From Promethearchaeota archaeon (GTDB taxonomy: Archaea; Asgardarchaeota; Lokiarchaeia; Sigyniarchaeales; SOKP01): a DNA stretch of 64,000 nt. Position numbers and translations under genes: made by a program. Position 1 is the first letter of the stretch, and the number at the start of each line of letters is the position of its first letter. Below the pieces are notes generated by a model. That model ran no database searches and was not told the origin of the DNA. It saw only the letters and a list, made by a program, of their open reading frames with translations. The stretch is taken from assembly GCA_019058445.1 (NCBI GenBank), contig JAHPZA010000009.1, forward strand, positions 62,001 to 126,000, in the 5' to 3' direction. Below are positions 19,502 through 28,691 of the stretch, piece by piece.

Positions 19502-20500
19502 TTGACAATAGAATTTTATAGACCGCCCAAAGCAATATTAGCTTCTGGAACTAAGGAAGGTGTTGAACTTGGTGGAGATAAAAGCATATTAAGTGTTGAT
19601 GGACAGCATAATTTGTATGACGAGGGAACTATTTTTACTGAGATGAGTTGGGCAGAGTTTTATAAAGAGTCAGGACTAGAAGACCAAATAGATACGTTTC
19701 AAACTACGGAATATAAATCTGTGAGAGATGATCCAAATGCATTAGTTAACACGATTGTTGAGAGCATTGAAAGGATTATAAGAGAAAAAAAACTTTTTTA
19801 TGGTATTGTTGATTTTGAGGTGGATGCATTTTTAAACCAAAATTGTGTGATTCCAGGGCTCACTTTAGATCCTGAGATTATAAATAAATTTATGGAGGCT
19901 CATAAAAAAACAAGAGATGAAAATTTATTTCCTGAGATTACTATTGGTGCTGGAGGAATATATAAAATTAAATTTGAGTTTCAGGGAAAGAATAAAAAGA
20001 ATTTAAGAATTTTTGGGTCGAGTCTAGAAGATATTTCTGATAAATTGCGATTGGCAAGGGGATTTGCTACTGGTATCGTTTGTACTAGTAGAGGGGCTGC
20101 AAACTTGTACATCATGAGCGATAACATTATTTTCTCTGAAAATGAGTTACCGGAGTTATATATTGATGAAGAAAACATAGGGATAATCGAAATGGGAATT
20201 CAACGAGAATTGCTATTCCCCATTAGTTGGTTTAGAATAGATATCGGTATAAAGTCCTTGGAAACTTTGGAATTGTGGGATGAGATAAAAGACAAGCCGA
20301 AACTTCAGAAAGCATTGGAGCAATATAATGATTATATTTCAAAACTGCTTATCAAAAAGTATAAAGCAGTCGCTTCGGGTGATCAGTTTAGCACTACTCT
20401 TGAGGAAGATTTTTACAATATGTCTCCAGCAGAAAGAAGAAAAGCATTGAAAGATATGGCAGACGCGATAAAAATCCTTACAAAAAAATATAAAGAGTAA
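19502..20500 (+). CDS. Hypothetical protein
   Basis: 332 residues from TTG, with aaagga nine bases upstream. The N-terminal 260 residues alternate strands and helices and include polar conserved-looking patches (LGGDKSILSVDGQH; GAGGIYKIKFEF); the C-terminal 80 residues are charged helices ending in KKYKE. No cysteines beyond two, no membrane segment, no motif I recognise. It ends 13 bases before the convergent gatC stop. Clearly a coding frame; function unknown. Confidence 0.6.
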   Translation: MTIEFYRPPKAILASGTKEGVELGGDKSILSVDGQHNLYDEGTIFTEMSWAEFYKESGLEDQIDTFQTTEYKSVRDDPNALVNTIVESIERIIREKKLFYGIVDFEVDAFLNQNCVIPGLTLDPEIINKFMEAHKKTRDENLFPEITIGAGGIYKIKFEFQGKNKKNLRIFGSSLEDISDKLRLARGFATGIVCTSRGAANLYIMSDNIIFSENELPELYIDEENIGIIEMGIQRELLFPISWFRIDIGIKSLETLELWDEIKDKPKLQKALEQYNDYISKLLIKKYKAVASGDQFSTTLEEDFYNMSPAERRKALKDMADAIKILTKKYKE

Positions 20501-20513
20501 AATCTTTTTCTGT

Positions 20514-20819
20514 TTAATCTTTTAAGATTCTTGGAGCTTTAAAATACCCATCCTTTTTATGTTGCGCATTTTTTAAAACTTCCTCATTAGAAAGGCTTTT
20601 CCAAGGAACATCTTCTCTAAACACATTCTTTAAGCCATCAATCGGATGTGTTGTGGGCTCGACGTCTGTGGTGTCCAAGTCATTTAATTTTTGAAAATAA
20701 GAGATTATATTATTTAATTGTTTGGAGAATTTTTCTTTCTCTTCCTCAGTTAAATCTAATAACGCTAATTTCGAAACATGATCAATAGTTTCTTTTGAAA
20801 ATTCTTCTTTTTTTGACAT
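20514..20819 (-). CDS. gatC: Glu-tRNA(Gln)/Asp-tRNA(Asn) amidotransferase subunit C
   Basis: 101 residues from the ATG at 20819 (a TTG two codons upstream is possible). It has the GatC pattern: VSKLALLDLTEEEKEKFSKQ, the DTTDVEPTTHPI stretch that wraps between GatA and GatB, and the final helix GYFKAPRIL. GatC stabilises the GatCAB complex that converts Glu-tRNA(Gln) or Asp-tRNA(Asn) to the amide. gatA and gatB are not in the window; the gene is solitary. Confidence 0.92.
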   Translation of the reverse strand: MSKKEEFSKETIDHVSKLALLDLTEEEKEKFSKQLNNIISYFQKLNDLDTTDVEPTTHPIDGLKNVFREDVPWKSLSNEEVLKNAQHKKDGYFKAPRILKD

Positions 20820-20979
20820 GAGCAATAGAAAATAAATAATAATTTGTATTCAATCGATAATAATGTATTGTACTAATTAAGCTTAATTCTAAAGAAATTA
20901 AATAGAAATTGAATAAAATAAAAGAGATGTTATAACAAAGTTACCAATCATAATCATTTGGATCTGGGATTTACTATTC

Positions 20980-23172
20980 TTAAGTCATAAGAGAAATCTC
21001 TTTAGGAATAAAGGGAACAATTATTTTCAATTCTATTAACGATTCTATAGCATTTATTACTAAATCTTTATTTTGTTCGCTGACTATGTTAAGTACAGTT
21101 TCTAATTCAAACTTATTTTTATCTTTTGAAATTGAAATAATATTATTAATCACACGAGTTTCCAATTTAGTAAACTTTCTTTCTTTTGATAGTCTCATTA
21201 AATCAAATGTTTTTTGGTTTATTTCAAAAAATTCCTTATAATATAATTCATAGTGGTTATTTACAAATGAAGCAATAAGCTCTTCAAATTCATCAAGTAT
21301 CCCCTTCCAATTTTTTATTTGTTTCGCAAATTGGAGAAATAATTTTGATATAAACAATGCTGTATGATTTTTTAATCTTTCAGATGCTCTCTCATTAAGA
21401 ATTAGGACAACCCTTATCTCTTCTCTTTCCATAATCAAGCATATAAAATGTCTAAAGTCTAATTCATTTAATTTTTCAATGCCAAACTCCTCCTTTAATT
21501 CTATTAAACCATTCTTTTCTATAGATCTTCGGGTAATCTCTTCGCTTATAGTCATGATAGCTTGAATAAAACCTGAAAACATTACTTCCTCCTCCCCTTC
21601 TAAGAATGTATAATTTTTAAAATACATTAAATTCCCGCCCTCCCTATGACTTATTACAATTGCTTGGATATTTTTAATATCTTTATATTTCTGTGTTCTT
21701 TGTAGTAAATATCGCTCCATTTTTCTTTTTCTTGGGGCTAAATAATATGTTCTCAGGCTTATAACTCCTAAAACCCCACTTACAGCAAATAATATACTTA
21801 AGATTATCCAATTAAGCCCTGATTCTTGTATGATTTTATTTGAATCTCCATTTTCATCTGATTCAGGAGTAATTATGACATATGATATATAAAGATAAAC
21901 CTCATCAATCGAAATGTTAATATTCTGATCTAAATGAAATTCATCTGCAATAAAAACTTGAATCGATAAGTTCACAGAGTCTGTAGGAGGTGAAAGATAT
22001 AAATTTATTTCATTAAAGGTGGTGTTAATTTGGCTTAGTTTAATGGTTATTGGATGAAATTGACCATTTAAATGAATTCTAATCTCTGAATTTATAGATA
22101 AAGTGGTTTTGGTCCAATTTTGACTAATTTTATATTTAAAATTTAAGTGTGCTTCTGTACTTAAAACTTTGTAATTTTCAGAACTGAGTTTATTAAGTTC
22201 ATCTCCATTTTGATTCCAGGAAACAGTCGTTAATTGATTAATCTTTTTCTCATAAGTAAAAGTGAAATTCAGATAATTAATTATTAAATCATTAAAAGTA
22301 TCTTCATCAATTCCTGTTGCACTATTATCTTCCGTAAATAATTTCATTCCTAATGTTACAGTAAAATTACAGTGGTCTGTACTTAAAACTGAAGAAAGAT
22401 AAAAGATCAGAACTTCTTGAGGAACAGTTATCATATATGTATCTGATAAAATATCCGTGCCAGGAGGGTTACCCCTGCCTAATTCTTCTGTTTGAAAATA
22501 AGCAATTTCATACACTTTATTTTTTTCCAAATCTGAAACTAAAACGTAAAATCTGACATAATCTCCAACAACATAACTATTCATATAAGTTGTAGGCCAT
22601 CCAGATTTAGCCAAGGTATCTCCAGATCGATCAAGATTTTCATCTACCGAGGCATTAACTCTAGCTTGAATGGATGCAGAAGTGATAATAAAATCTGAAA
22701 TATCAACAGGCATGCTAATATTTTTGTCCCAATGAACACTTGGATTTTGATTGGCTGTCATATCATCGTAAGTATGACGAACCCAACATCCTTCAGAAGT
22801 AATTTCATGATATTGAGTTTTATTTGGAAAATTAGGATTATTTACTTCTGTCCAATTTGAAGCGGTAGGAGGATCTGCAATTAATGAAAAAGTTTTTTTT
22901 TCTCCCAACACCTCGAAATTTGCTACACCCTCTCTAATTGAAGCATTAACATCTTTTTTATCCCCACTAATAGATTTTTTCCATGATGTTTGAGAACTAA
23001 AATCAGAATTGTTTAACCATTGCCTCTTCCCACTTATTTGACCTGAACTGTGGGGAACTTTTTGGCTATATACATCGATCGAGGTTATCATAGTTCCTAC
23101 ATAAACAAAGTGATAATGAAATGTAAAAATAATAAATAATACTATTAAGCCCAGATTTCTCTTATATTTCAA
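20980..23172 (-). CDS. Large membrane protein with extracellular beta-domain and longin-like cytosolic domain
   Basis: 730 residues from TTG. Residues about 7-28 form a signal anchor; about 30-450 are strand-rich, Asn- and Thr-rich and probably outside; about 455-478 are a transmembrane helix (ILSILFAVSGVLGVI) followed by the basic stop PRKRK. The cytosolic part begins with strands IQAIVISHREGGNLMYFKNY and then FSGFIQAIMTISEEI, an order like the longin/roadblock fold seen in many small GTPase-related proteins. Residues about 610-730 are helical. It looks like a receptor joining an outside sensor to a eukaryote-like signalling module. The fold call is by pattern only. A seven-helix protein gene lies upstream on the same strand. 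Confidence 0.6.
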   Translation of the reverse strand: MKYKRNLGLIVLFIIFTFHYHFVYVGTMITSIDVYSQKVPHSSGQISGKRQWLNNSDFSSQTSWKKSISGDKKDVNASIREGVANFEVLGEKKTFSLIADPPTASNWTEVNNPNFPNKTQYHEITSEGCWVRHTYDDMTANQNPSVHWDKNISMPVDISDFIITSASIQARVNASVDENLDRSGDTLAKSGWPTTYMNSYVVGDYVRFYVLVSDLEKNKVYEIAYFQTEELGRGNPPGTDILSDTYMITVPQEVLIFYLSSVLSTDHCNFTVTLGMKLFTEDNSATGIDEDTFNDLIINYLNFTFTYEKKINQLTTVSWNQNGDELNKLSSENYKVLSTEAHLNFKYKISQNWTKTTLSINSEIRIHLNGQFHPITIKLSQINTTFNEINLYLSPPTDSVNLSIQVFIADEFHLDQNINISIDEVYLYISYVIITPESDENGDSNKIIQESGLNWIILSILFAVSGVLGVISLRTYYLAPRKRKMERYLLQRTQKYKDIKNIQAIVISHREGGNLMYFKNYTFLEGEEEVMFSGFIQAIMTISEEITRRSIEKNGLIELKEEFGIEKLNELDFRHFICLIMEREEIRVVLILNERASERLKNHTALFISKLFLQFAKQIKNWKGILDEFEELIASFVNNHYELYYKEFFEINQKTFDLMRLSKERKFTKLETRVINNIISISKDKNKFELETVLNIVSEQNKDLVINAIESLIELKIIVPFIPKEISLMT

Positions 23173-23218
23173 TAAGAACCCTCAGATCTAAATGTAATAT
23201 TAAATTGATACAAAAACC

Positions 23219-23230
23219 CGTATTTATATG
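23219..23230 (-). promoter_or_regulatory. Likely TATA box for the 20980-23172 gene
   Basis: On the minus strand this reads catataaata, about 50 bases before the TTG start, leaving a leader of about 25 bases. Good position, modest sequence specificity. Confidence 0.35.
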
Positions 23231-23465
23231 AGTTTATTGAGTTATATTGGAACAAGTAATAATATGGATTTAAACTATTTAATACTTTTTCAATTTATAC
23301 CTTAATGTGGAAAAGTTAGAAAGGTTTTCTCCCATGAAAAAAAGGAAAATTATTACTAATTCTCCTCGATTTTACTCATCTAACACTTTTCTTAATAAAA
23401 ATAATGGATTCAATTATTTACGTAAAAACAAATTTAGATTTAATTTTATTTAGATAAAAAAAAAT

Positions 23466-24191
23466 CTAATTTTTTTTAGATATTCGTTTTTCTATCCATT
23501 CTGGCAAATAAAATCCCCAATAGAACTCTATAGTACTAGTTAAGACTAATAATCTCATTATGACTACCGTGGCGATATGAATCGGTAATATAGCATCTAC
23601 GAGACCACCTACCGCATAGGTTAAGAATGCTAAAATAAGCAATTTTCCTTTTAGCTTATTTTCAGGCTTTTCTGACCTTAGAGACTCTCGAGCAAATAGA
23701 ATTCCCGTCATTTCAAGAATAACTATTAAAAAGAGAATATAAAAAAGAACAAAACTTTTATATTCTACATTGACAGGCCCAGTTAATTCTCCGATTTGAG
23801 AAGGATCAGCAAATAGAAAATAGAAGAAAATGGATTCAAAAATAACAGCTGTAATGGAAAATAATAAAAGAATCATTTTCTGCTTGTCTTTATATAAAAA
23901 CTCCGTAAATGCGGTTAACCACACAATCATAAAGAATGGAAGTAAAGAAATTCCAAGGATAAAATAAAGTTCAGGATTAAGTGGTGCGCCTGTTGTTAGA
24001 ACCAATATAAAGGAGACACTAGATGGATACCACGGAGTAACTACTCCAATCCATGTGACTCCCACAAGTACGAATGTTTTTTGCCTATATTCAAAATATT
24101 TTGAAGCTATTTTTAATCCTACAATTATTGAGATAATAACAATAATGATACTAAACAAGCCAGATATAAACTCAACCGTTGATAATTCCAT
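23466..24191 (-). CDS. Seven-helix membrane protein, paralogue of the 62443 gene
   Basis: 241 residues from ATG with about seven hydrophobic helices and short loops. It aligns along its whole length with the protein at 62443-63165: shared landmarks are G(V/I)TW before helix 2, (A/V)DPS between helices 4 and 5, LKGK near helix 6 and IEFYxGFxLP in the last helix. No catalytic or transport motif is recognised. The last helix is followed by a short basic tail (EKRISKKN), suggesting the C-terminus is inside. It is the gene just upstream of the longin-like receptor. Function unknown. Confidence 0.7.
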   Translation of the reverse strand: MELSTVEFISGLFSIIIVIISIIVGLKIASKYFEYRQKTFVLVGVTWIGVVTPWYPSSVSFILVLTTGAPLNPELYFILGISLLPFFMIVWLTAFTEFLYKDKQKMILLLFSITAVIFESIFFYFLFADPSQIGELTGPVNVEYKSFVLFYILFLIVILEMTGILFARESLRSEKPENKLKGKLLILAFLTYAVGGLVDAILPIHIATVVIMRLLVLTSTIEFYWGFYLPEWIEKRISKKN

Positions 24192-24241
24192 AAAATCCCC
24201 TTTTATTTTGATAAATTTTTTTCTAACTCAAATATAGTAGA

Positions 24242-24253
24242 AAATATATATAA
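24242..24253 (-). promoter_or_regulatory. Likely TATA box for the seven-helix gene
   Basis: Read on the minus strand it is tttatatatatt, about 55 bases before the ATG at 24191. Fits an archaeal promoter with a leader of about 30 bases. Confidence 0.4.
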
Positions 24254-24406
24254 AGCTTTTCAATAAGAGTGAGGATCTTTTTATTACAATAGTATTTTTC
24301 AATCCTCTCATATCTTCTATAAATTATAAGATAAAAAAATTAATTATCTTAAAATATTAAAGTAATTAGATTAATACCATTTAACATATTAAAATTAAGA
24401 CGAATT

Positions 24407-24781
24407 ATGACAGAAAAACAAAAAGAAGATTTAAGGTTAGAAATCCCTAGCTATGCGTGGATCTCCTTAGCTCGAAGAGGCATGGAAAAAATAAGCCTTG
24501 ATCAATGCTTCCTAAAAAACTGTGATAATGAGGACCCAAAATTGTTAGAACCTTTCGAGAAGAAAGAGTTTGAAGAGGAAAATAAGCATATTAAAATCAT
24601 TTCAATTAAATGCAAAAAATGCAATGGAATTTTTAAATTCAAATTAGAAACTCTTAAAAAAGTAGCGAAACCTACAATAAAGAGTAAAGGTGAAGATGAT
24701 GATGAGGGCGCATTATCTATGGGAATTGTTTATGCTTTAGATGAAAATGATAACAATTTAGGGCATATTGGTTATTTTTAA
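24407..24781 (+). CDS. Hypothetical protein with CxxC knuckle
   Basis: 124 residues from ATG. It has a helical start, Cys residues at about 36 and 41, a CKKC pair at about 67-70 in a strand context (IKCKKCNGIFKFKLE), a charged linker with a DDDE stretch, and a C-terminal segment DENDNNLGHIGYF. The cysteines could bind one zinc. I do not recognise the family. A decayed copy of the last 22 codons plus stop lies at 26481-26549, showing that this gene had a relative nearby. Confidence 0.6.
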   Translation: MTEKQKEDLRLEIPSYAWISLARRGMEKISLDQCFLKNCDNEDPKLLEPFEKKEFEEENKHIKIISIKCKKCNGIFKFKLETLKKVAKPTIKSKGEDDDEGALSMGIVYALDENDNNLGHIGYF

Positions 24782-24932
24782 TTATTCTAATCAATAATTC
24801 TATTCTTTTTTTAATTTTTAAAGAGAATTATTGTGTTGTATATCTAAAGAAAACAATTCTTAATATCACTTAAATTTCTTTTAAAAAGGAGGAATAGAAA
24901 AATTAATAACTAGTAATTAATGGGAATTAGTA

Positions 24933-25706
24933 ATGAAAGAAATAGATTATGATCAATTTAGCCAAATATACGATTTAAGTAGAGGGACTAATCCTAAGAC
25001 CGTTAATGATTTGGTTAAATTTACTCATATAGATCAAAATTCATTGCTTCTTGATATGGGATGTGGTACGGGCAACTATACAAATGTATTAAAACCGTTT
25101 GTAAAGAATATTATCGGGTTGGATCTTTCTATAGGCATGATTAAGAAAGCAAAAAATAAATATCCAAATTTAGAATATACAAATAGTAATATCTTATGGA
25201 TTCCTTTCCGTTCGGAAGTTTTTAATGGATTATATCTCATTCAAGTCATTCATCACATATCAAATAAATTAGACCTATTTAAAGAAGCATACCGAGTGCT
25301 TAAAAAAAATGGATATATAGCAATACATACTTGTTCTCACGATCAAATTAATACATATTGGTATACCTATTATTTTCCTGAAGGATTAAAAGCGGAACTA
25401 AAACGATTTCTTGAGATAAAAGACTTAATTTATCTACTTAAAAAGACGGGATTTTCAAAAATAGGAGTAAAGATTTGCTATTATGATACGGTTATTTTGA
25501 ATCAATCCCCAAAAAATTATTTAGACAAAAACTTTCGGAATGGAGATTCTTTCTTTTCATTAATGGAAGAGGATGAAATAGAAGCAGGATGTAAAAAACT
25601 ACAAGATGACATAAAATCCGGTGTTATTAATAAAATCCTGGAAGAATATAAGGAAAGAGTAACCTTGTACGGAGGATCTCTAATTATTTATGGTCAAAAG
25701 CTATAA
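24933..25706 (+). CDS. Class I SAM-dependent methyltransferase
   Basis: 257 residues from ATG. The SAM site is clear: motif I LLDMGCGTGNY (about 42-52), the acidic end of strand 2 (IGLDLS), and motifs II-III around LIQVIHHI and VLKKNGYIAIHT. That is a Methyltransf_11/25-type fold. The C-terminal third, which would hold the substrate site, has no diagnostic motif, so the acceptor is unknown. A strong AAGGAGG lies about 45 bases upstream, too far to serve this ATG. Monocistronic. Confidence 0.85.
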   Translation: MKEIDYDQFSQIYDLSRGTNPKTVNDLVKFTHIDQNSLLLDMGCGTGNYTNVLKPFVKNIIGLDLSIGMIKKAKNKYPNLEYTNSNILWIPFRSEVFNGLYLIQVIHHISNKLDLFKEAYRVLKKNGYIAIHTCSHDQINTYWYTYYFPEGLKAELKRFLEIKDLIYLLKKTGFSKIGVKICYYDTVILNQSPKNYLDKNFRNGDSFFSLMEEDEIEAGCKKLQDDIKSGVINKILEEYKERVTLYGGSLIIYGQKL

Positions 25707-25771
25707 GAGATTAATCTTTAATAAATTTAGAAATTATATTGATTCTACTAAAAAACTGATGATGATTGTTT

Positions 25772-26416
25772 TTATCTAGGAATAAGTTCTATTAAACTTT
25801 CAGGACAGCTGGTAACACAAAGACCGCAACCAAAACATAAATCTTGCTTAAAAACAATATTATTGTTAGAGTCTAATACTCTTGCTCCAAAGTGACATCG
25901 ATCGACACAAACCCCACATTGTTTACATGATTTTTGGTTGAAAGTTGCAACAAACTCGCTTTTTTTTACCAATCCTTTCATATTCATCAATTTAAGTCCT
26001 TGGAGCGCTTGGCAACAACAACTACAACAGCTACAAATTTCAAGGGGGAATTGATCTGTATTATTCGATTGATGCATCGCTAAATGGACTAGTCCTCGTT
26101 CATGAGTCTCAGAAACAATGGCCATTGCCTCTTTAATAGTAATATATTTTGCCCTTCCACTCTTAACAAATATTTCAGCCCTTTTATTAAGTAAGATACA
26201 GGTATTTCGCGGCATGCTACAATTTTGAAGACTCGTTCGACAAACACAATCTCCCAGAGCAATTTTTTCAGCCTGCAATAGAATTTGAGTAGCTCTAGTT
26301 AGATCGAGTGCAAATTGTCTATTTTCAATAGAAATATTCACAGGAATGGTAATAGCCTGCCATTTTTTTTTGAAATTAAGAAGTTTCGTCTCCGACCATC
26401 TTTTAAACTCATTCAT
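25772..26416 (-). CDS. Ferredoxin-domain Fe-S protein with extra cysteine clusters
   Basis: 214 residues from ATG, with a near-perfect ribosome-binding site. The C-terminal 60 residues contain two [4Fe-4S] ferredoxin motifs, CKQCGVCVDRC and CFGCGLCVTSC. The N-terminal 150 residues add CVCRTSLQNC followed by another Cys, and a dense cluster CSCCSCCC, possibly a third metal site. The protein is soluble and should carry electrons between partners I cannot identify; no oxidoreductase adjoins it. The cluster arrangement is like that of multi-cluster ferredoxin-like proteins in anaerobes. Confidence 0.82.
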   Translation of the reverse strand: MNEFKRWSETKLLNFKKKWQAITIPVNISIENRQFALDLTRATQILLQAEKIALGDCVCRTSLQNCSMPRNTCILLNKRAEIFVKSGRAKYITIKEAMAIVSETHERGLVHLAMHQSNNTDQFPLEICSCCSCCCQALQGLKLMNMKGLVKKSEFVATFNQKSCKQCGVCVDRCHFGARVLDSNNNIVFKQDLCFGCGLCVTSCPESLIELIPR

Positions 26417-26421
26417 TTAGG

Positions 26422-26432
26422 GATCATCCTCC
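26422..26432 (-). promoter_or_regulatory. Strong Shine-Dalgarno site of the Fe-S protein gene
   Basis: The minus strand reads ggaggatgatc, one base inserted relative to the GGAGGTGATC complement of an archaeal 16S rRNA tail, six bases before the ATG. It fixes the start and shows that this organism uses a standard anti-SD. Confidence 0.7.
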
Positions 26433-26480
26433 TATTTTAAATTGACTATGTTACATCTAATAAGTATGTTATGACGTTCT

Positions 26481-26549
26481 TTAGCAATGGGATTTCTTTA
26501 TACTGTATATGAATGTAATAACAATTTAAGGCATATGGGTTGTTTTTAG
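26481..26549 (+). pseudogene. Decayed 3' end copy of the 24407-24781 gene
   Basis: Twenty-two codons plus stop read LAMGFLYTVYECNNNL then RHMGCF, against LSMGIVYALDENDNNL then GHIGYF at the end of the 24407 gene; 11 residues match and the stop is kept. Over 60 ungapped bases about 49 agree. Upstream an in-frame TGA ends the similarity and nothing else of the gene is recognisable. The gap 26417-26753 holds nothing else apart from the ribosome-binding site of the Fe-S gene. Confidence 0.65.
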
Positions 26550-26753
26550 ATGTTTTAATTATATTTTCTGAATTTAATTTAGCTAATTCTATTTTTCTTG
26601 ATTATTATAATTATTTTAAGAAATATAATTTTAGCTTATAATTCATTATCATTAACTGCCTTAAACTAGTACGTAAACAAGAAGTGAAAGATAAAAAATA
26701 AAAATGCAAATTTCTTCTTATTTAATATTGATTATCCTAAGAGGATCGCCCAA

Positions 26754-28475
26754 ATGCCGACAAAATTAGGAGAAGAAGATTTATTACGGAAAAAAGTCTG
26801 GAAAATAATTAATTTAATCCAAGCGAATCAACTTTTCGTACATTCTCAAAATTTGATAATACAATATATAGACGAGAAAAATAAGCTTCAGACTAAAACT
26901 TTACCAGAGATTTTAAGTTTATGTGTATTAAATGCATTAGTACCCAATTCTGCCATGCTATTAATCGGTGGCCACGGAGGTGGAAAAACGACCCTCGTTA
27001 AATTGCTAGGCAGAATGTTTACCGCAAATTCACTAAGTGAGATAGAAAACTCTATTATCCGGGGACATCCACAACTTACAGAGGAAAAATTAGTAGGTAC
27101 GCTTAAATTGGGAAAATTAATGCATGAAGGGGAAGAAGAAGTTGTATGGCGGCAATTTGTCACAAATTTTTGGAAAATAATTGATGAAGTTAATCGATTA
27201 ACTCCCTATGCTCAAGATATATTATTATCTTTATTGGCAGAGGGTACTGTGAAATATTACGATTCAATTACCACAATAAGTAAATACTGTCTCTTTGCTA
27301 CCATTAATCCACAAGATGTTGGAACTTTTGAATTGAGCAATCCCTTCAAAGATCGCTATGGGATATCCGTTCCTATCTCTATGCCAGCTAGTCAAGATTT
27401 GCAATTAATACTTAGTGGGAAAGATGAGAAATATAGTGGATGGGATGAGCTTATCCAAGTACCAAAAGTTTTGACCATCGATGAATTAATGGAAATTTGG
27501 TATCATGTAAATAAGGTTCGCTATGAAAGCGACGTGAATAATTATATCCATGCCATCATTAGAGAATTTACGTTATGTGCAAGAATTAACAAGGGTAATA
27601 CTGAAGATTTAAAACCAAGTACAGGGCTCTGCTCAGGGTGCCATTTTAATACCGCTCAAAATATTTGTAATAAGATAGATTCAATTCTCTCAGTTAGAGT
27701 TGCGAAGGATCTTTTAAGGTATTCAAAAGCATTAGCTTGGCTAATGGGCTTAGATAAAATTGATATTAACATTGTCAATACCATTGCACCTTATGTGATA
27801 TCTCATAGAGTTAGTTATGTAAAAAGAGACCTCGAAAATGCTCCATACTGGGGAAATAAGTATGAATTTAGCAAAAATATTTTAAGTTTAATCCAAAAAA
27901 GATTTAAAACACGAGAAATTTGTTATCAAATCGCAGAACGATTTCGAAATGGGATTCCCAAGCAAGCAGATTTAGCTGAGCTAAAAAAGTATCAAAAAAG
28001 CGATTTAATTGTAAAATATGATTTATTTCCATTCATAGAATCTATTAAGGACAAAGATTATTCTAATTTAGCACAAAAGATCAATGATGCAAGCAAAAAG
28101 GGTAATATTGAAGAATTATCAAAAATTAGGAATAATTTATTAGAAGATCTTGATTTTCCAAATCGAGCTGATTTAATAAATAAATGCAATTTAGAATTAT
28201 ACAAGCAGACCGTAACAGATTTTGTATTTAAATATCGTGATAATAAAGAAATATGGGCGGATATTGCATCTGAATTTTCAAATTTGGATGGACCTATTAA
28301 GGAAGCTTTTAGTAGAAGACAAACGAAACAAATCAGATCTGAAGACTTATTGTTAGAAATTAACGTGACTGGCACTGATGATGATTCTATAGTGAATATG
28401 CAAATATCGGGAGGTTCAGAAGCTTTAAGATTAATAAAAGTTCTGGAAAATAAAGAGTATATTCAAGAGGAATGA
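26754..28475 (+). CDS. MoxR-type AAA+ ATPase
   Basis: 573 residues from ATG. Walker A is GGHGGGKTT (about 72-80) and Walker B IIDEVNRL (about 142), with the MoxR-like sensor segment CLFATINPQDVGTFEL and an arginine-containing region after it. An insert near 290-305 has CSGCHFNTAQNIC, which may bind metal and is not typical. The C-terminal 170 residues are charged helices. MoxR ATPases remodel or insert metals into partner proteins, usually together with a VWA protein; a peptidase-VWA protein lies at 31555, two genes away on the same strand. That partnership is inferred. Confidence 0.85.
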   Translation: MPTKLGEEDLLRKKVWKIINLIQANQLFVHSQNLIIQYIDEKNKLQTKTLPEILSLCVLNALVPNSAMLLIGGHGGGKTTLVKLLGRMFTANSLSEIENSIIRGHPQLTEEKLVGTLKLGKLMHEGEEEVVWRQFVTNFWKIIDEVNRLTPYAQDILLSLLAEGTVKYYDSITTISKYCLFATINPQDVGTFELSNPFKDRYGISVPISMPASQDLQLILSGKDEKYSGWDELIQVPKVLTIDELMEIWYHVNKVRYESDVNNYIHAIIREFTLCARINKGNTEDLKPSTGLCSGCHFNTAQNICNKIDSILSVRVAKDLLRYSKALAWLMGLDKIDINIVNTIAPYVISHRVSYVKRDLENAPYWGNKYEFSKNILSLIQKRFKTREICYQIAERFRNGIPKQADLAELKKYQKSDLIVKYDLFPFIESIKDKDYSNLAQKINDASKKGNIEELSKIRNNLLEDLDFPNRADLINKCNLELYKQTVTDFVFKYRDNKEIWADIASEFSNLDGPIKEAFSRRQTKQIRSEDLLLEINVTGTDDDSIVNMQISGGSEALRLIKVLENKEYIQEE

Positions 28476-28691
28476 TAATCTAGGTTCCTTTTTAAATCAA
28501 TGAATTATAAAGAATAAGTCTTTTAGTAAATCACCTTTTTTTTTATAACCAATTATTGGACTCTATAAATCTTATATTTTAAGGAGTGATATTAATACAA
28601 TAGTGCTTTCAGTCTTTAAGATTTACCAGAACACATTAAAAAGAACAAATATTTTTAATAAGTTAATAATTAAGTTTAAATTTTGATTAAA

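Noticed and set aside
23334..23453. 39-codon ATG frame with a weak AAAGGT upstream
   Set aside because: The peptide is simply Asn-, Lys- and Phe-rich as expected from AT-rich DNA, and nothing supports it beyond the open frame.
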